A stretch of 64,000 bases of DNA from Symsagittifera roscoffensis. Lineage: Eukaryota > Xenacoelomorpha > Acoela > Convolutidae. This document shows positions 18,774-27,894 of the stretch, one piece after another (the first letter of the stretch is position 1; every line of letters begins with the position of its first letter). The translations under genes and the position numbers were made by a program. Where the stretch lies: contig NC_087062.1 of assembly GCF_963678635.1 (NCBI RefSeq), positions 2,790,001 to 2,854,000 of the forward strand, written 5' to 3'. The notes beneath the pieces were generated by a model, which worked only from the letters and a program-made list of their open reading frames with translations, did not search any database and was not told the origin of the DNA.

Positions 18774-20014
18774 TTGTGGTAGTATGATGAGGTTGTGTTT
18801 GTGTAATATCTTTCCTCATCTCTCCTCTTACACGCTACCACCCCCTCAGCTGTGTGATAAAGTAAGTCTTTCTTTTCTTTGTAGAACTGGCTCAAGATCT
18901 TGTAGCTGTCTTCCTCAAGTTCCCCCTTCTCCTTGACCCCCGACTGGATCCATTTGGAGAGGTTACTTGTCATTTTGTCATTCTTCTGGGCTCTTATTAG
19001 ATCTGACAGCCTATATATCGCCTTGACATGCTCCTTTAGCGCCATGATTTGTCCATTAATCTCACCAGGGTTGTGGATGTCATCACTCAGTTTCACGCAT
19101 ATCATCCTTTTCACGATTTTCATATCATCTTCTGGCACCAGATTCGTTCTGATATTTGAGTTGCATGATAGTTCCCTGAATGGTTTCCTTGCAACCGCAA
19201 TTTTCTCAAGTTCCTCACCACCTCGCATCTCCTGTATGTCCATGTTGTATGTTCCTGAAGATGGATCCGTCTGTAACTCCCTGTCGTGGTGCCTTGTCTT
19301 CTCTTCCGCCAATATCATGCACAGACTGTCTTGGTTTTCGCTGCTCCCATCCGAGTCTTCATCCCATCCTTCACGCTCCCCGGACAATTTTCCTTCTCCG
19401 GTTCCTTCTTCCGTGAACCTGGAACACTCCCCGGACTCTTGACCTAGTCCCAGGTGTTCAGTATCTTCTTTGAACGTCACTTTCTTTTTCCTAACCTTGG
19501 TCTGCTCCAGAATGTCTTCGGGGATTTTGTCAACTAGTGACCGCACGACGTCTTTGCTGTCAGTGACGCTTCCTCTTGATGAGTCAGTATCGTTCACTGT
19601 CTCTTTTCTCCGAAGTATAGCGAATTCCGGTTTCTCTTGACCCTTCTCTTGGATCACGGGCTTATCATCTGATAGTTTCTCGAGCAACCTCATTAAGTCA
19701 TCATCTATCTGTGCAGTTCCTGCTTCCACCTGGTTAAGATCATAGCCTTTTGTCTTGAGCGTCTCCCTCACGATCTTCGACTTGAGTATAATCTCAATCG
19801 GAATCCCCTTGCTCTTCTTCAAGATGGTCTTCTCTGGAGGCTCTTTAGGCAATTCAGGATGATCTTCTATCGGTTTGCCTGACTTGTCCAGCCATCTCGT
19901 GAGTGGAAGACTGTCGTACGTTTCCTTGTCCATAAATGAGAAGCCATCTTTGATTTCAGGTCTGTCTGCTTCTCTTTGCTCTTGTCTCTCATAGAACTCC
20001 GTCTTCTTACTCAA
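18716..20014 (-). CDS. Pol segment: RNase H-integrase linker and integrase zinc-domain start
   Basis: This 432-codon open frame is the continuation of pol between RNase H and integrase. The first residues (SKKTEFYERQ) continue the RNase H tail. About 60-330 is a long acidic, Ser/Lys-rich, low-complexity linker. The last about 70 residues (DSYKILSQFYKEKKDLLYHT) resemble the lead-in to a Gypsy integrase zinc domain. It overlaps the integrase ORF by 58 nt in another frame. Frame breaks sit at both ends (about 20015-20025 and about 18795). Such a long linker is unusual for Gypsy pol. It is unlikely to be a separate gene. Confidence 0.75.
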   Translation of the reverse strand: MSKKTEFYERQEQREADRPEIKDGFSFMDKETYDSLPLTRWLDKSGKPIEDHPELPKEPPEKTILKKSKGIPIEIILKSKIVRETLKTKGYDLNQVEAGTAQIDDDLMRLLEKLSDDKPVIQEKGQEKPEFAILRRKETVNDTDSSRGSVTDSKDVVRSLVDKIPEDILEQTKVRKKKVTFKEDTEHLGLGQESGECSRFTEEGTGEGKLSGEREGWDEDSDGSSENQDSLCMILAEEKTRHHDRELQTDPSSGTYNMDIQEMRGGEELEKIAVARKPFRELSCNSNIRTNLVPEDDMKIVKRMICVKLSDDIHNPGEINGQIMALKEHVKAIYRLSDLIRAQKNDKMTSNLSKWIQSGVKEKGELEEDSYKILSQFYKEKKDLLYHTAEGVVACKRRDEERYYTNTTSSYYHNCTRRRCFSDHTTRWATRG

Positions 20015-20397
20015 GCTGTCGGGGCATTCTGATGTTTATCCCGCGTTCTGTGCTCAATTATCATGTTGTATCCGTCTAGGCGAACTATCCACCTCTCAAT
20101 GTAACTTTGGTCCATTGAGTACGTTTTCAGCCAGCTCAGTGCTCTGTTGTCGACTCGCAACTTGAATGGCTCACTGCCCAGGTATGCCCTGTATTTCTCG
20201 ACAAAGGTAACCACCGCGAACATCTCCGCTTTCGGTGCTCCGTACTTCATTTCCGTGTCACTCAGGACTTTGCTCCCGTACGCTATTGGTCTCAAGACTG
20301 TCTTCCCATTCCATTCTTGTTCTTGGTGGAGAATCCCAGAAATCGCGACTACCGACGCATCCGTGTCCAGCACGTACATCCCTTTCTCAGTCGGCAT
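20011..20397 (-). CDS. Pol segment: RNase H
   Basis: The RNase H domain shows the catalytic acids in VLDTDASVV, PKAEMFAVVTF and RVDNRAL. The Gypsy-type ending RTRDKHQNA follows. It degrades the RNA strand of the RNA-DNA hybrid during reverse transcription. Part of the domain start lies in a second frame just upstream (20398-20480), because a single-base break near 20480 ends the RT frame early. A second break near 20020 separates it from the linker ORF. The domain is otherwise complete. Confidence 0.88.
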   Translation of the reverse strand: MPTEKGMYVLDTDASVVAISGILHQEQEWNGKTVLRPIAYGSKVLSDTEMKYGAPKAEMFAVVTFVEKYRAYLGSEPFKLRVDNRALSWLKTYSMDQSYIERWIVRLDGYNMIIEHRTRDKHQNAPTA

Positions 20398-20429
20398 ACC
20401 CAGTACTGGTGCCTCACATAGCTCTTTCT

Positions 20430-22604
20430 TTATTCTCTGGAATGACTCTTCTGCTGCGTTGTTCCACGTGAATTCTTGCCCTTGTGTCTCATTAATTGTT
20501 GCATCGGGTATACCTTGTCTGCATAGCCTTTGATGAACTCTCTATAATAATTAGCGAAACCCAGGAAGCTCATCAACTGGTGCTCTGTCTTCGGTGATTT
20601 CCAGGTCAGGACTGCTTCCACGGCGTCTGTATCAGGTCTGATGCCGTGCTTGTCTACCATCCTGCCCAAGTATTTTATTGAGTCCTTGAGTATCTCGCAC
20701 TTTGATGGTTTACACTTTAGCCCCGACCTCTTCATGCATGCAAACACTTCGTCTAGTCTCTCAATGTGGTCTTCCAGTGTTGGCGTCGCTATTACCACGT
20801 CATCCACGTAGCACATTACCAGGTTGCCATACTTCTTCGTTACGCCTATCAGCGCGTGTGCCATCAACCGCTGAAACGTGGCTGTGGCATTGCAAAGTCC
20901 AAACGGCATCCGTTTCCATTGAAACAGACCCAGCTCGCAGGCAAACCCTGTCTTGTCCCTGTCCTGCTTCCTTAGTGGTACTTGCCAAAAGGCCGAGCCT
21001 AAATCAAGAGTCGTAAAAAATTTTGCATCACCTAACTTCGAGAGGCTCTCATCAATCCTAGGTATGGGATAGGCATCCTTCACCGTGACGGAGTTCAGGT
21101 ATCGAAAGTCACAACAAAACCTCAACTGGTCGCCTTTCTTTTTGGCCATCACTACTCCACACGCCCACGGTGACTTGGATGGTTCTATCATGTCATACTC
21201 TAGTAACGTCTCGATCTCTTTTCTACACGCGTCCGATTTGTGTGGGGTCATGCGCCTCGCCCCCTCCCTGTGTGGTACCGCGTTTTCCTCAAGTTCTATT
21301 TCATGCTCAACGAAATTGCAACACCCGATATCCGCCTTATGCCTCGAAAAAACTTCCTCATTCCGCTCTAGTACGTCCTTGATGGCTTCGAGCTGTTCAT
21401 CTTTCAGTTTGCCCCTCAAATGTTCAATCTCCGGCAGGACCGGTTTTTCATTTTGCATTTCATCTAGTGTGGGTCGCTCTGGAAAGTTCGAACAGCTCGA
21501 CAGCCCATCATCCGTTTCTGACTTAAGTGATTTAATAAGACCTGAAGAATCTTTTATTTCCTGCAATCGTCTCAAGATACAAATTTTGTCCCTGTGATTG
21601 GGACAATCAACAACTTCATTTTGTTTTGAGTTCTCAATTGATTCATATCGAGTTTTAACCGGTAAAGCATATCCCAGTTTCCTCCCTCTCTGTATCGTGA
21701 TCGGTATATCAAGGGTATTCAACAAGACACTGACGCAGAGGCCGCTCTTCGTTATCGAAAATGATCTTCCTAAAACAGCAGCACTTTGACTATTAGGATT
21801 CGGAACTATACACACTTGCTTGTTGTCACTTAGTTCATTGTAATTTTTCATCCTCAAACTTACGATTGCCGCTTCATTAGCTTTTAGCCTCACCCTCCTA
21901 CTCAAGAATACCGGTGCTTTGTTTTCATTTGCCATTATTAAATTTACCGGTTTTATTGCGTACCTCCTATCCGGGTTCCGTATCCTGAACATTGCGCTAT
22001 TTAGATCAATTGTTACGTCGAAATTCCTGATGAAGTCTCTGCCCAAAATGAATTGGTCAGATTCATCTAGGTTTTGTACCACGATAAAGCTCATCCACAG
22101 GTTACGTTCCCCCAAGTTGAGGGCTATTATCGGCGTCCTGCCCAGCACCCGAAGGGCCCCTTTGTTTGCAGCTGACAACCTTTTTCTCGAGTCTATCAAG
22201 TCACCTTTGTCAAAGCCCATCTTCTCCCAAGTTTCGATTGGTATGACGCTCAAGACTGCTCCCGTATCCAGTAACCCACGCAATTGAGTCTTTTTGCCAC
22301 TTATATCTAGCACGTGCCCTGTCACATCTGCCTCCGTCCCGATGTGCATTGCATCTTCTTCAAGCATGGCGCAGTGTCCAATCGATCTCACTTTCAACTC
22401 TTCTTTCCCTACGTAGATTTGCCCAATTAGGTCTTCGTCACATGTTATCATTGTCTTGGTGTAGATGTTAATCCCGTCTATATTTAGCATCACCTCGTGT
22501 GGACCATAAGCTTCAGTATATCTGTTATCAACACGTACCGACTTGCTGCCCCCTCTCATGAGTAGTGCTCTCAGCGCTCTAGAAGTCGTAGTGGGCTTAT
22601 ACAA
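20430..22604 (-). CDS. Pol segment: aspartic protease and reverse transcriptase
   Basis: The protease has LLDTGAVLSV with catalytic Asp113 and a later LGRDFIRNFDV block. The RT has KKGDQLRFCCDFRYLN, LDLGSAFWQVPL, MPFGLCNATATFQRLM and the active-site CYVDDVVIATP at about 598-608. This is a typical Ty3/Gypsy RT. The frame starts at a TTG and overlaps gag by 34 nt in the -1 frame, so it is likely made as a Gag-Pol frameshift product; I see no canonical slippery heptamer in the overlap. It ends prematurely just after the RT at a one-base frame break near 20480. Confidence 0.93.
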   Translation of the reverse strand: MYKPTTTSRALRALLMRGGSKSVRVDNRYTEAYGPHEVMLNIDGINIYTKTMITCDEDLIGQIYVGKEELKVRSIGHCAMLEEDAMHIGTEADVTGHVLDISGKKTQLRGLLDTGAVLSVIPIETWEKMGFDKGDLIDSRKRLSAANKGALRVLGRTPIIALNLGERNLWMSFIVVQNLDESDQFILGRDFIRNFDVTIDLNSAMFRIRNPDRRYAIKPVNLIMANENKAPVFLSRRVRLKANEAAIVSLRMKNYNELSDNKQVCIVPNPNSQSAAVLGRSFSITKSGLCVSVLLNTLDIPITIQRGRKLGYALPVKTRYESIENSKQNEVVDCPNHRDKICILRRLQEIKDSSGLIKSLKSETDDGLSSCSNFPERPTLDEMQNEKPVLPEIEHLRGKLKDEQLEAIKDVLERNEEVFSRHKADIGCCNFVEHEIELEENAVPHREGARRMTPHKSDACRKEIETLLEYDMIEPSKSPWACGVVMAKKKGDQLRFCCDFRYLNSVTVKDAYPIPRIDESLSKLGDAKFFTTLDLGSAFWQVPLRKQDRDKTGFACELGLFQWKRMPFGLCNATATFQRLMAHALIGVTKKYGNLVMCYVDDVVIATPTLEDHIERLDEVFACMKRSGLKCKPSKCEILKDSIKYLGRMVDKHGIRPDTDAVEAVLTWKSPKTEHQLMSFLGFANYYREFIKGYADKVYPMQQLMRHKGKNSRGTTQQKSHSRE

Positions 22605-24631
22605 CTCAAGTAATCTGCGTACACGTCAATGTGCATTATTGTCTGGTCGCTCGGTTCGCTCAAGTTTCTGGTTACCTCATGGCCGCCCACTGTGATTATC
22701 GACATTATTCTTGCCCCGATTTTCGATATGCCAAAAGGCTTACCTGTCACCATTTTTACAGTGTTACAATTCCCGGTCTTTGTTGAGCCTGGTACAGCCT
22801 CTGGTGTTGGGTTCGATCCGGTTAATGCTTCGTTAAAATTCTGTTTTTCGATCTCCAGCTTTAGTCGTTGCTCTATTTCTTTCGCAGCCAGATCCTGTTT
22901 CACTTTGGCAATTGCTTCCGTCGCCGCTTTCTCATAATTTATCTCTAGAGAATTCCCTGCCGCGGATTCTATCGCACCATTAACATGTGTTACAGCTTTC
23001 ACTGTCTTCGTTGGCAATTCCGTGCTTGGTGTTCCTAAGTTCCTCGATTCAAACTCGTTTTGCCTGTTCCGCTGATTCTGCACCGCCGCTAATGCCAACT
23101 TATGTTTGGGGTGACTCTGGTCCTTGACCGCTTCCCAGAACAAGGGACAATCCATTCTGAAGTGCCCCTCTTGGTTACAGAAGAAGCATCTAGCGCCTAT
23201 CTTGATGATTAAGCCATTATAGTACTCGTGTTCCTCCATCTGGCTCATGTCCTCCTCATCCGGTGCGTATCCTAGGCTCTTCATGCCTTGTTTGTATGTT
23301 GTGCAGTCAGCCACGTGGTGGTCCGCTGACCCGCAGTTCGCGCATGATCTGCGTTTGTCCATATCATCTCTAGGTTTGTACCATGATGACCTCTGGGGTT
23401 GGCTTCCCCCCTGTGTGTTCCTGTTTTCCGAATATGAGTATTTCTTGGGCTTCATCAGCATGTATTCCCTTGATTTCTGTCTCATTTCTTCTGGGGTTGG
23501 TGCGCTGTCTTTCGACAATGTGTAGTATGTAGCTAACATTGTCCTTAAGTCATCACTTTTTACCCCATCAATGAACTTCGAGGCAATGCTGAAGTTTCTT
23601 CTGTTTGTCGACTCCTCTGGGTCACTCCTTCTTCTCAAGCTCTCGAGATCATCTAGGAACCGATCTATTGACTCGTCGTCCCTCTGCCTTCTCTTTTCAA
23701 ATCGCATCATCGCTTGGTGACCCTTCATGCCTGACCCGAATCGATTCAGTAATATCTCGAAGATCTTGTCCGCGGTGTCGCGTTCTTCTTCCTTCTTTGC
23801 GACCACGCATTTTAATGCCGTGCCTTCTAAGTTGCTGAGTATGGCCGTGCATGCTTGTCTTTCATCATTTAAGTTATCTTGCTCTAGGTGTAATCTCATC
23901 ACTTCCACCCAAGTGTCGATGCATCCATCGGAGTCGTCTTTGAATTCCTTTGGCTTCTTGAAAGTTTTTCTTGATTTTCCGTCCCTCCTATCGCTCGAGT
24001 CAGTGTTCCTCGTGGCGAAGGCCTCTAGAGTCCTGTTCATCATCTCCCAAGTGCTTGCCCATGTCATAGCATCCGCACCTGCGTTGCTGCTAGCTGTTGA
24101 GTCCCCCGAGCCAGTCGTTGTACTTGACGTTCCATTCTTCATGATTGTTTTAGCAGCTGTTGGTGCTATGCTCACCGTGTCCCGGGTTAAGGGCAACGGT
24201 GTCGATTGCCGTTTGCCCCTTTGTGGTTCCACAAAGTCAACTCTGGTGCCTTGCGTGCGATCCGCTGCCGGTCTTTCTTGTGATGTAGAATTTCTCAAGA
24301 TTGCATCCAACTTCGCCTGTATTGCACACGAATTTTCGGCCTGATTCCTGTTCATTATGTCCATTCTCTTTTCCAGGCTACCTAATTGGCTGTTGACATC
24401 ATCATATCGGTTTTTCAACTGTTGCATATCTTTTTTGATGTTCTTATCTCGTTCTTCATTGGTGGCATCCACCTTGTTCGACATCTGCTGGAGTCTCTCG
24501 TCTGTCGCCTTAGCCAGGTTAAAATAACTATCCAGATACTCGTGTTTGTTGTATTTCAACTCTTTCCTTATTAAGTCTCTATCTTCCTCACTGTACTTCA
24601 GTCTCTTGTCGATCTGATTTAGTTTTGTCAT
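22571..24631 (-). CDS. Gag: capsid and nucleocapsid of the giant element
   Basis: The 686-residue frame starts at ATG (MTKLNQIDKRLKYSEED). Residues 1-110 form a coiled coil. Residues about 225-375 look like a Gypsy capsid region (KPKEFKDDSDGCIDTWVEVM to FIDGVKSDDLRTML). Two CX2CX4HX4C zinc knuckles follow, at C430 (CANCGSADHHVADC) and C482 (CFFCNQEGHFRMDC), and would bind genomic RNA. A further coiled coil lies near 570-620. The same frame is open upstream of the ATG and appears to join the ORF at 24666-25235 through a single frame break near 24703, so the natural Gag may be longer. Confidence 0.9.
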   Translation of the reverse strand: MTKLNQIDKRLKYSEEDRDLIRKELKYNKHEYLDSYFNLAKATDERLQQMSNKVDATNEERDKNIKKDMQQLKNRYDDVNSQLGSLEKRMDIMNRNQAENSCAIQAKLDAILRNSTSQERPAADRTQGTRVDFVEPQRGKRQSTPLPLTRDTVSIAPTAAKTIMKNGTSSTTTGSGDSTASSNAGADAMTWASTWEMMNRTLEAFATRNTDSSDRRDGKSRKTFKKPKEFKDDSDGCIDTWVEVMRLHLEQDNLNDERQACTAILSNLEGTALKCVVAKKEEERDTADKIFEILLNRFGSGMKGHQAMMRFEKRRQRDDESIDRFLDDLESLRRRSDPEESTNRRNFSIASKFIDGVKSDDLRTMLATYYTLSKDSAPTPEEMRQKSREYMLMKPKKYSYSENRNTQGGSQPQRSSWYKPRDDMDKRRSCANCGSADHHVADCTTYKQGMKSLGYAPDEEDMSQMEEHEYYNGLIIKIGARCFFCNQEGHFRMDCPLFWEAVKDQSHPKHKLALAAVQNQRNRQNEFESRNLGTPSTELPTKTVKAVTHVNGAIESAAGNSLEINYEKAATEAIAKVKQDLAAKEIEQRLKLEIEKQNFNEALTGSNPTPEAVPGSTKTGNCNTVKMVTGKPFGISKIGARIMSIITVGGHEVTRNLSEPSDQTIMHIDVYADYLSCISPLRLLER

Positions 24632-24665
24632 CAGGTCTCCAAGCTCAAGGGTAGCTGTTTCATGA

Positions 24666-25235
24666 TCAGCCGTTGTCTTGTTTCCAGCTGTCGCTTCCTT
24701 TTGTGGCTTGTTCTTCCTTTGGGTCGGCTTCTGTCGCCTTTGTGCTCACTGTCCCAAATGTTCGTGCTCTTCCAGTCTGTGATTCCTCGGCCGTGTTGTC
24801 TTTCGATTTCATTCCGACCATCATCGCCAACTTTTCTGTAAAAGATGTCTTCTTTACTTGAGAGTCATCTTTCACCGTTTCTCGGGTATTGCCTGTTGTG
24901 TCTTCCAACGCGTCTATCGGCGAAAACTCCTCGGTTTTTGGATTTTGATCTTCCATATGGGGCATCGGTGTGGATTCCGTTGTCTTTTTTTCCACTTCAT
25001 CTACGCTCTGGTCTGGTGTCTCTAGGTCGATTTCGATTGTGGGCTCCACCTGTTTTTCCCTCGCATCTTCTCGCGTCTTGCTCTCGGCGCCACTTCTCGT
25101 GCTGACCATGCTAACTGAAAAGTTATTTTTTGTTTTGCCTGGGCCCCTTGATGTCGTTCCACGCAGCGACGAGTTATATTTCGTGTTTGATCCACTTGAC
25201 CTTTTTTCAAGCACCGGTACCCTACTCCGTCTCAT
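24666..25235 (-). CDS. Probable N-terminal part of Gag (frame-broken) or a small leader ORF
   Basis: It has 189 codons starting at ATG (MRRSRVPVLEKRSSG). It begins basic and Ser-rich, then becomes Glu/Thr/Lys-rich and disordered. No domain is recognised. The gag frame is open in parallel at its 3' end (about 24632-24705), so one indel would fuse the two; I think this is the N-terminus of Gag. The alternative is a separate small upstream ORF. Confidence 0.55.
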   Translation of the reverse strand: MRRSRVPVLEKRSSGSNTKYNSSLRGTTSRGPGKTKNNFSVSMVSTRSGAESKTREDAREKQVEPTIEIDLETPDQSVDEVEKKTTESTPMPHMEDQNPKTEEFSPIDALEDTTGNTRETVKDDSQVKKTSFTEKLAMMVGMKSKDNTAEESQTGRARTFGTVSTKATEADPKEEQATKGSDSWKQDNG

Positions 25236-25599
25236 TATTTCTATTTACAATTGCTCTTATTTACAATATTATTTTATATACAATTCTATTCTAAGAATAA
25301 AAAATTTTGTGGAAACAAATTCTTAAAAGAAAAAATACAACGTGAAAAAAAAGACCTTGTTCCAGTTCTCTAAAATCTTCGAGTAATTTTCTTTATTCGT
25401 GGTCCCAACTGTACCGGGTTCCAATTAGTCTTGTTCTGTCTTAATCCTGTCTTAAAACAGCTTGTTGTAATTTTACTTCAATTTTTATATTGTCCTTAGA
25501 CTTCCAGTTACCGTCCCTACTCTTCTTCGTACCGTCCCAGGCTTCCTTTTACTGTCCCAAGACTGTTCGGTAATGTCCCAGTACTCCGTCAGTGTCCCA

Positions 25600-26345
25600 A
25601 GACCCCTGACCCGAGAGTAGTGTCCCAAGGCTAGTGTCCCAAGACCACTGTCCCAAGGCTAGTGTCCCAAGGCTAGTGTCCCAAGACTACTGTCCCAAGG
25701 CTAGTTTCCCAAGACTACTGTCCCAAGGCTAGTGTCCCAAGGCTAGTGTCCCAAGACTACTGTCCCAAGGCTAGTGTCCCAAGACTACTATCCCAAGGCT
25801 AGTGTCCCAAGACTACTGTCCCAAGGCTAGTGTCCCAAGGCTAGTGTCCCAAGACTACTATCCCAAGGCCAGTGTCCCAAGACTACTGTCCCAAGACCAC
25901 TGTCCCAAGACCCTTGTCCCAAGACCCTGTCCCAAGACCCTTGTCCCAAGACCCTTGTCCCAAGACCACTGTCCCAAGACCCTTGTCCCAAGACCACTGT
26001 CCCAAGACCACTGTCCCAAGACCCTTGTCCCAAGACCACTGTCTCAAGACCACTGTCCCAAGACCCTGTCCCAAGACCCTTGCCCCAAGACCACTGTCCC
26101 AAGACCACTGTCTCAAGACCACTGTCCCAAGACCCTGTCCCAAGACCCTTGCCCCAAGACCACTGTCCCAAGACCACTGTCCCAAGACCCTGTCCCAAGA
26201 CCACTGTCCCAAGGCCACTGTCCCAAGACCCTGTCCCAAGACCACTGTCCCAAGACCACTGTCCCAAGACTGTATCAAGACTGTTCTGGTCCAACACTGT
26301 CCCAGGACTTCTTTGGCACTGTCCCAAGACTGTTGACAAGTGTCT
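25600..26345. repeat. 14-bp minisatellite in the giant element leader
   Basis: About 50 units of TGTCCCAAGACCAC and variants such as TGTCCCAAGGCTAG in direct array. The left part alternates two unit types and the right part is more uniform. Because 14 is not a multiple of three, long artificial open frames appear on both strands; they are not genes. Confidence 0.95.
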
Positions 26346-27207
26346 GAGCGGTGGGACCTCTCTCTACTTCGTTATGGGGACTTCTTGATTCACTGTACCT
26401 TGTACCACCACTCAAGCTCTAGTAAAATTTCTCCAAAAACCCTCTCTTAAAAGCCAAATGCTGACCCCCCTTTTTTCTTATTTCTTTTTAGTTACCTCTA
26501 TTTCAATGTTCCAAGCAACTTGAGACCAAAACCTGTGCGCAGGTATCTTGTGATCACCTGTTCGTATAAAAACTAAACACAAATCCTCCCCAAAATGCAA
26601 CAAAAAGTCCAAGCCAGAAAAAGTAATAAAAACTGAAAAATGAGCCCACCTAAATTTCAAAGGTGACCAATGTCTACCTTTCGTCGAAAAAAAAAATGTC
26701 TGGTACCTAATTGCCACGCGTTTCCTTCCCCCCTGCTAGCGATCTTATGGGGTATCACAAAAACGGTCTATGTCCGTTCCCCCCTACCGATCCGACCAGG
26801 GTACCTACCTTAACCTAATTCCAATTTTGGATATCCGTTTCCTATGACCAACGCGTGTAAATGACTAATGTAACTAAATCAACGATGTCGGCCAATTAGT
26901 TACTCTAATTTCTCCCCTTTTTACAATTTACAACCGCCAACCTCTAACTTAACCAGCCCCCCTTCTAACCTCCCCCCTTTTTAGCCCCCTTTCTTAAGCC
27001 TAAAATCACCTTAAGCGCCGGGTGCTAAACCTCTCAAGAGAAAACCGTAGACCTGTCTCCAGGCCTGCTCAAGTAAAAACGTTCCTCAAAACCGGGGGAT
27101 TTCGCTTATCCAATTTTACACTTATTTCCTATAATGTAATTTGGATTTTAACGATACCCGTTCTGCCCAACTTGCGAACTCGAGATTTGCCAAATCTTTC
27201 TTGGCTG

Positions 27208-27392
27208 CTTTCCCACTCGACTGGTCACCTGTTCCAGTCCAGTCTCCTAATGGTTCAGCTCAAGTGTTCCTGAACCACTTTCCCACTCGGCCGGTCACCT
27301 CTTCCAGTCGAGTCTCCTATTGGTTCAGCTCAAGTGCTCCTGAACCACTTTCCCACTCGGCCGGTCACCTCTTCCAGTCGAGTCTCCTTGTT
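27208..27392. repeat. 70-bp tandem repeat, about 2.6 units
   Basis: Units begin CTTTCCCACTCG at 27208, 27278 and 27348 and share CCAGTCGAGTCTCCT and GGTTCAGCTCAAGTG blocks. It lies in the element's leader. No function is evident. Confidence 0.9.
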
Positions 27393-27868
27393 GTCCAGCT
27401 AAGTTCCAAGCTATCTGAAAACCCTTGACAACGCCCCACACTCGGGCTCTTTATTAAGGTTACTGGGTTAAATTACTAGGTTGATCGAAACGATCGAACT
27501 TGTAAAACAGTATGGGTATACTATTTAATTAATATAAAGGTTTGATCCAACTAATCTGGTGTCAAAGTCACTGTCTTTTTTCGTTTTATGGTTTTTGTTC
27601 CTTTTTCTATTCTTTTTTTTGGTTTTTGTTTCGCTTTTTGTCTTTTTGCTCGTGTTTTTGTCCCCCTAGTTGCCCCCCTTTACTCGGTTAGCTAAGCCTC
27701 GTTCGGAGAGCGTACCAGGAAGTTTTCTCGAGTTTTCTTAAAAAGCTATCACGGTACAACCGGAAGATTTGCACGTTCCTGTCGAACCGCACCGCCGGTA
27801 CTCTAGAATGAGCATTCAGCCCGAAGCTGTCTCAAGTGGGTTCGACTCCGTAGTCTTGATGTCGTAAA

Positions 27869-27883
27869 CACCCAGGAGCGCCA
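27869..27883 (-). promoter_or_regulatory. Probable primer-binding site of the giant element
   Basis: The minus strand reads TGGCGCTCCTGGGTG, 11 nt inside the 5' LTR end. It starts TGG, as sites complementary to tRNA 3' CCA do. The plus-strand family member at 29314-29328 has TGGCGCACCTGGGTG at the same offset. Conservation supports the call; the tRNA is not identified and the 11-nt offset is unusual. Confidence 0.55.
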
Positions 27884-27894
27884 TAAAAACACTA

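Larger units (their letters stand above)
25236..27894 (-). other. Long 5' leader of the giant element
   Basis: This is 2.66 kb between the 5' LTR and the first ATG of gag, far longer than usual. It has no credible protein. It contains a 14-bp minisatellite (about 25600-26345), a 70-bp tandem repeat (27208-27392) and C-rich tracts on the plus strand (about 26710-27010). Bases next to the LTR carry the probable primer-binding site. The last about 200 bp next to the LTR are conserved in another family member at 29302-29530, which supports a functional leader. Confidence 0.75.

Noticed and set aside
25802-26388. Long open frames on both strands with SQDHCPKT or VLGQWSWD repeats
   Set aside because: They arise from the 14-bp minisatellite, are open on both strands, and lie in the retroelement leader.
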